Origin: Promethearchaeota archaeon
Lineage (GTDB): Archaea > Asgardarchaeota > Lokiarchaeia > Sigyniarchaeales > SOKP01
Assembly (NCBI GenBank): GCA_016930515.1
Contig: JAFGGO010000015.1
Span: 1-37,003 of the forward strand
DNA length: 37,003 bases
Direction: 5' to 3'
Position 1 is the first letter of the stretch; every line of letters begins with the position of its first letter. Position numbers and translations under genes: made by a program. The notes beneath the pieces are model-generated. The model made no database searches. It saw nothing but the letters and a program-made list of their open reading frames with translations, and was not told where the DNA came from. This document shows positions 35,127 to 37,003 of the stretch, in pieces.

Positions 35127-35357
35127 TTATGTTGATTTTGTGCGCTTTCTTGGAGATCGTCTCGAAGATGTCCTACCACTACCTGTAGATGTGGCTGCTT
35201 TTCCCTTTCTTTTAAACACCGTGTATCCACAATGCCCACAACTTGACCTGTCGTAATGGTCTCCTAAGAAATAACTTGGTCCGCATTTAGGGCACGCCCT
35301 ATGAGTTCGAACTAGTTTATCTCCCTCAACTTGATAATATTTTGATGCGTCTTTCAT
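35127..35357 (-). CDS. rps27ae: Ribosomal protein S27ae
   Basis: A zinc-binding small-subunit protein. Cysteines at 22, 25, 40 and 43 form the zinc site, within RACPKCGPSYF and SSCGHCGYTVF. The last 25 residues are rich in serine, threonine, arginine and lysine (SGRTSSRRSPRKRTKST), a longer tail than in many archaea. In eukaryotes the orthologue is fused to ubiquitin; no ubiquitin-like domain precedes it here. It follows S24e by 32 bases and precedes kae1, the usual archaeal order. Confidence 0.96.
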   Translation of the reverse strand: MKDASKYYQVEGDKLVRTHRACPKCGPSYFLGDHYDRSSCGHCGYTVFKRKGKAATSTGSGRTSSRRSPRKRTKST

Positions 35358-35389
35358 TTATATCAGGTAAGATTTTTTGATTTTTATTA

Positions 35390-35746
35390 TTATTCTTGAT
35401 TAAAAAGGTGTTTATAAGGCTCCTTTCTTCTTTTAAGTTGATAAATTTCGTTTCTCTTTTCTTTTGGTAGATTCCTCACTCTTATGTGAAAAGGTTCGAA
35501 ATATTCTAAATCTTCAATTTTATCGTATATGTATACTTTTCCACTTGAGTGTGAACTACCAAAATGAGATTCGATTTTTTTCATTACAGTAAGTTTAGCA
35601 TCTGAATTTTTCATGGCACAGATTTTATTTTTTACTTCTAATCGATTTGGAGTGCTTGTCCCAAAGTGTTCCAATTTAAATTCTATTTCTGTTCTGTCTA
35701 TTAAGGGATTTTTTCCTTCTTTAGTGATTTCTAGTTTAAACGACAT
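35390..35746 (-). CDS. rps24e: Ribosomal protein S24e
   Basis: A 118-residue small-subunit protein with the family pattern: LEITKEGKNPLIDRTEIEF at the N-terminus, KNKICAMKNSDAKLTVMKKI in the middle, and FGSSHSSGKVYIYD, followed by a lysine- and arginine-rich tail. The archaeal family is usually about 100 residues, so this copy is slightly long at the C-terminus. It probably starts a transcript with S27ae; 164 AT-rich bases separate it from spt4. Confidence 0.95.
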   Translation of the reverse strand: MSFKLEITKEGKNPLIDRTEIEFKLEHFGTSTPNRLEVKNKICAMKNSDAKLTVMKKIESHFGSSHSSGKVYIYDKIEDLEYFEPFHIRVRNLPKEKRNEIYQLKRRKEPYKHLFNQE

Positions 35747-35910
35747 GACTTACAATACGAATTATATTATGTTCAAAATTATGAAAATATATTGATGTAT
35801 TTAAGATAAAATTTTTGTTTTTTTATAGTACCATGAATTCTTAGTTATTTTCTTCCTTTAAAAAAGAGTTTTAGGTTGCTTTCTGAATTCTAATAAAAAA
35901 ATAATGTTCT

Positions 35911-36099
35911 TTACCGAACTCTCAAGGCATATTTGCCAGGAATAAATATCTTTAGATATTCTGCTATTTTTGACTCTTTTGGGTCAATTATAATTACTTC
36001 TCCGTTATAATCGTCACTCAAAGAATGGGTCTTGCATTTTGGACAAATATTTTCGTTTTTCGTTATTAAATGACAATTTTTACAAGCTCTTTCCTTCAT
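35911..36099 (-). CDS. spt4: Transcription elongation factor Spt4 (RpoE'')
   Basis: Spt4 pairs with Spt5 to close the clamp of RNA polymerase and support elongation. The 62-residue protein has the zinc finger cysteines at 6, 9, 19 and 22 (ACKNCHL and CPKCKTH), followed by the Spt5-binding strands VIIIDPKESKIAEYL and PGKYALRVR. It lies 21 bases after rpo7, with a GAGGA before the start, so the pair is an operon as in most archaea. Confidence 0.95.
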   Translation of the reverse strand: MKERACKNCHLITKNENICPKCKTHSLSDDYNGEVIIIDPKESKIAEYLKIFIPGKYALRVR

Positions 36100-36120
36100 A
36101 ATAGTTAAGTCCTCATTTCT

Positions 36121-36711
36121 TTATCCGCTTTCTTCGGCGGCAGGTTTTACATCATCGTCGTCAGAAAGGAAATCTTCTAAATCTTGTTCAATCCATTCTA
36201 TTTTTCCTAAAAACTTTTGTCTCATTGTCAAACCTAACTTGCCGCTTCTTCCCGTTCCAAGGGAAACTGCAATTATCTTTGCTCGAACTTGATCGTTAAC
36301 TTCCAGTATTTTTCCCGTTTCTTTTCCTATAAATCGATTGCTTACTTGCTCGTACGAGATATAATCGTCACATATTTGTGACACGTGTACTAATCCATCC
36401 AATGGCCCCATCCTGATAAAACTTCCGAAATCAACGATTTCAACAACGTCGCCCTCTATTACTTCCGAAATCGAAGGTTTGAATGCCAAGATGGTGAACT
36501 CAACCTCGTGGAACGTGTTTGCGTTTCCAGGAATGATGATCCCGGGTCCAACATTAAGAACATCAACAACAGCTATGATAAATCCGAAATCCCTTGTGAT
36601 GATCCCTTCAAAATCCTCGCTAAGAATAATTCTTGCTGAGATTGTTTTTTCTTGATCAAACAAAAAAGGAGGGATTTCAATTTTTGACCGAATAGTGTAT
36701 TTTACAAACAT
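36121..36711 (-). CDS. rpoE1: RNA polymerase stalk subunit Rpo7 (RpoE1/RpoE')
   Basis: Rpo7, the homologue of eukaryotic Rpb7, forms the polymerase stalk with Rpo4 and binds emerging RNA. The N-terminal RNP-like domain begins FVKYTIRSKIEIPPFLF, and the S1 domain includes GDVVEIVDFGSFIRMGPLDGLVHVSQI. The 196 residues end in an acidic tail (DFLSDDDDVKPAAEESG). The start codon at 36711 matches the family N-terminus. It is followed by spt4, S24e and S27ae, the conserved archaeal order. Confidence 0.96.
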   Translation of the reverse strand: MFVKYTIRSKIEIPPFLFDQEKTISARIILSEDFEGIITRDFGFIIAVVDVLNVGPGIIIPGNANTFHEVEFTILAFKPSISEVIEGDVVEIVDFGSFIRMGPLDGLVHVSQICDDYISYEQVSNRFIGKETGKILEVNDQVRAKIIAVSLGTGRSGKLGLTMRQKFLGKIEWIEQDLEDFLSDDDDVKPAAEESG

Positions 36712-36725
36712 TATACTTTACCGAG

Positions 36726-36956
36726 TTAATCAAAGATTTTAAAGAAGCGATAATAATTATTTTTCGTTTTCTCATCAAATTTGAGTGCATTGATGATGTC
36801 TAGATAATAACTTGAATACCACATGAAATTAATATTTTTCGGTTTGCTTTCCTTTGATGCGCAAATTAGGATGGAAATAGGAATTATCACAGTTACATAA
36901 AATCTGGACATCTGCAGATATCCTCTTTTTGGCCTGTAACTGACGGTCGTGACCAC
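36726..36956 (-). CDS. Possible small gene upstream of rpo7
   Basis: An open frame of 76 codons from a GTG at 36956, or 61 from an ATG at 36911, which has GAGG about nine bases upstream. It ends 15 bases before rpo7 on the same strand. The N-terminal part is hydrophobic (FYVTVIIPISILICA), the rest polar and aromatic. In many archaea a PIN-domain protein or aIF2 gamma precedes rpo7, but neither is recognisable here. It may be spurious; no family is recognised. Confidence 0.3.
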   Translation of the reverse strand: MVTTVSYRPKRGYLQMSRFYVTVIIPISILICASKESKPKNINFMWYSSYYLDIINALKFDEKTKNNYYRFFKIFD

Positions 36957-37003
36957 TCCTTATAGAAGAGGTCAATGTGATGCGCTTAAAGACGCGTGGT
37001 TGC

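Noticed and set aside
35127..35357. Possible ubiquitin-S27a fusion as in eukaryotes
   Set aside because: The protein begins directly with the S27ae part; there is no ubiquitin-like fold or di-glycine processing site before it.
36829..37002. Minus-strand frame open from the right edge, ending CNCDNSYFHP...
   Set aside because: It has no recognisable family, overlaps another candidate in a different frame and does not match PIN or aIF2 gamma expected upstream of rpo7. Too little sequence to decide.
1..37003. tRNA, rRNA, CRISPR arrays, IS elements or prophage genes
   Set aside because: I scanned the intergenic stretches for GC-rich cloverleaf candidates, regularly spaced repeats, transposase or integrase motifs and terminal inverted repeats, and saw none.

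Overview
The window reads as chromosomal DNA from an Asgard archaeon, AT-rich and densely coded. The archaeal backbone is clear: RFC small subunit, aEF-2, aIF5B, Csl4, L7Ae, S28e, S27ae, S24e, Spt4, Rpo7 (RpoE1), Kae1, Bud32, an archaeal-class CCA-adding enzyme and an AglB/STT3 oligosaccharyltransferase. The Asgard assignment rests on eukaryote-like pieces: two large proteins joining longin-like domains to Arf/Ras-type small GTPases, a longin-like partner protein, a winged-helix/V4R-like fusion, and an STT3 with the eukaryotic-style SVxE and DK motifs. I cannot resolve the lineage within Asgard from the sequence alone.

Layout. 1-150 is the tail of an unidentified gene. 255-1652 is a longin-like/GTPase fusion. 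1656-3295 holds a small unknown gene, csl4, and a divergent METTL5-type N6-adenine methyltransferase. 3336-5634 (minus) carries enolase and a SAM methyltransferase. 5852-7639 holds rfcS and truA, convergent and overlapping at their 3' ends. 7826-11767 is a 1313-residue AglB with about five repeated beta-rich modules after the catalytic part. 11939-17333 carries bacterial-type uvrB and uvrA, separated by a small unknown gene on the opposite strand; uvrC is not in the window. 17458-20626 is an apparent two-gene operon: a GTPase flanked by two similar longin-like domains and followed by a zinc-binding segment, then a longin-like/helical protein. aIF5B follows. 22520-31019 holds a family 3 glycosidase without a signal peptide, the winged-helix/V4R-like protein, cca, an isolated corrinoid protein, and an EF-2 with an altered diphthamide loop. 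31134-33023 has a HAD phosphatase, the L7Ae-S28e pair and a ribbon-helix-helix protein. 33336-36711 (minus) is the conserved archaeal block rpo7-spt4-S24e-S27ae-kae1-bud32.

How the genes work together. Much of the window is information processing: translation factors, ribosomal proteins, KEOPS tRNA modification (Kae1/Bud32), tRNA end repair and pseudouridylation, exosome, RNA polymerase stalk and elongation factor, clamp loading and excision repair. The most unusual layer is the set of GTPase/longin/V4R-like proteins, whose domains are related to those used for membrane-traffic signalling in eukaryotes. No tRNA, rRNA, CRISPR array, IS element or prophage was seen. TATA-like boxes, short Shine-Dalgarno sequences and T-rich terminators are consistent with archaeal expression.
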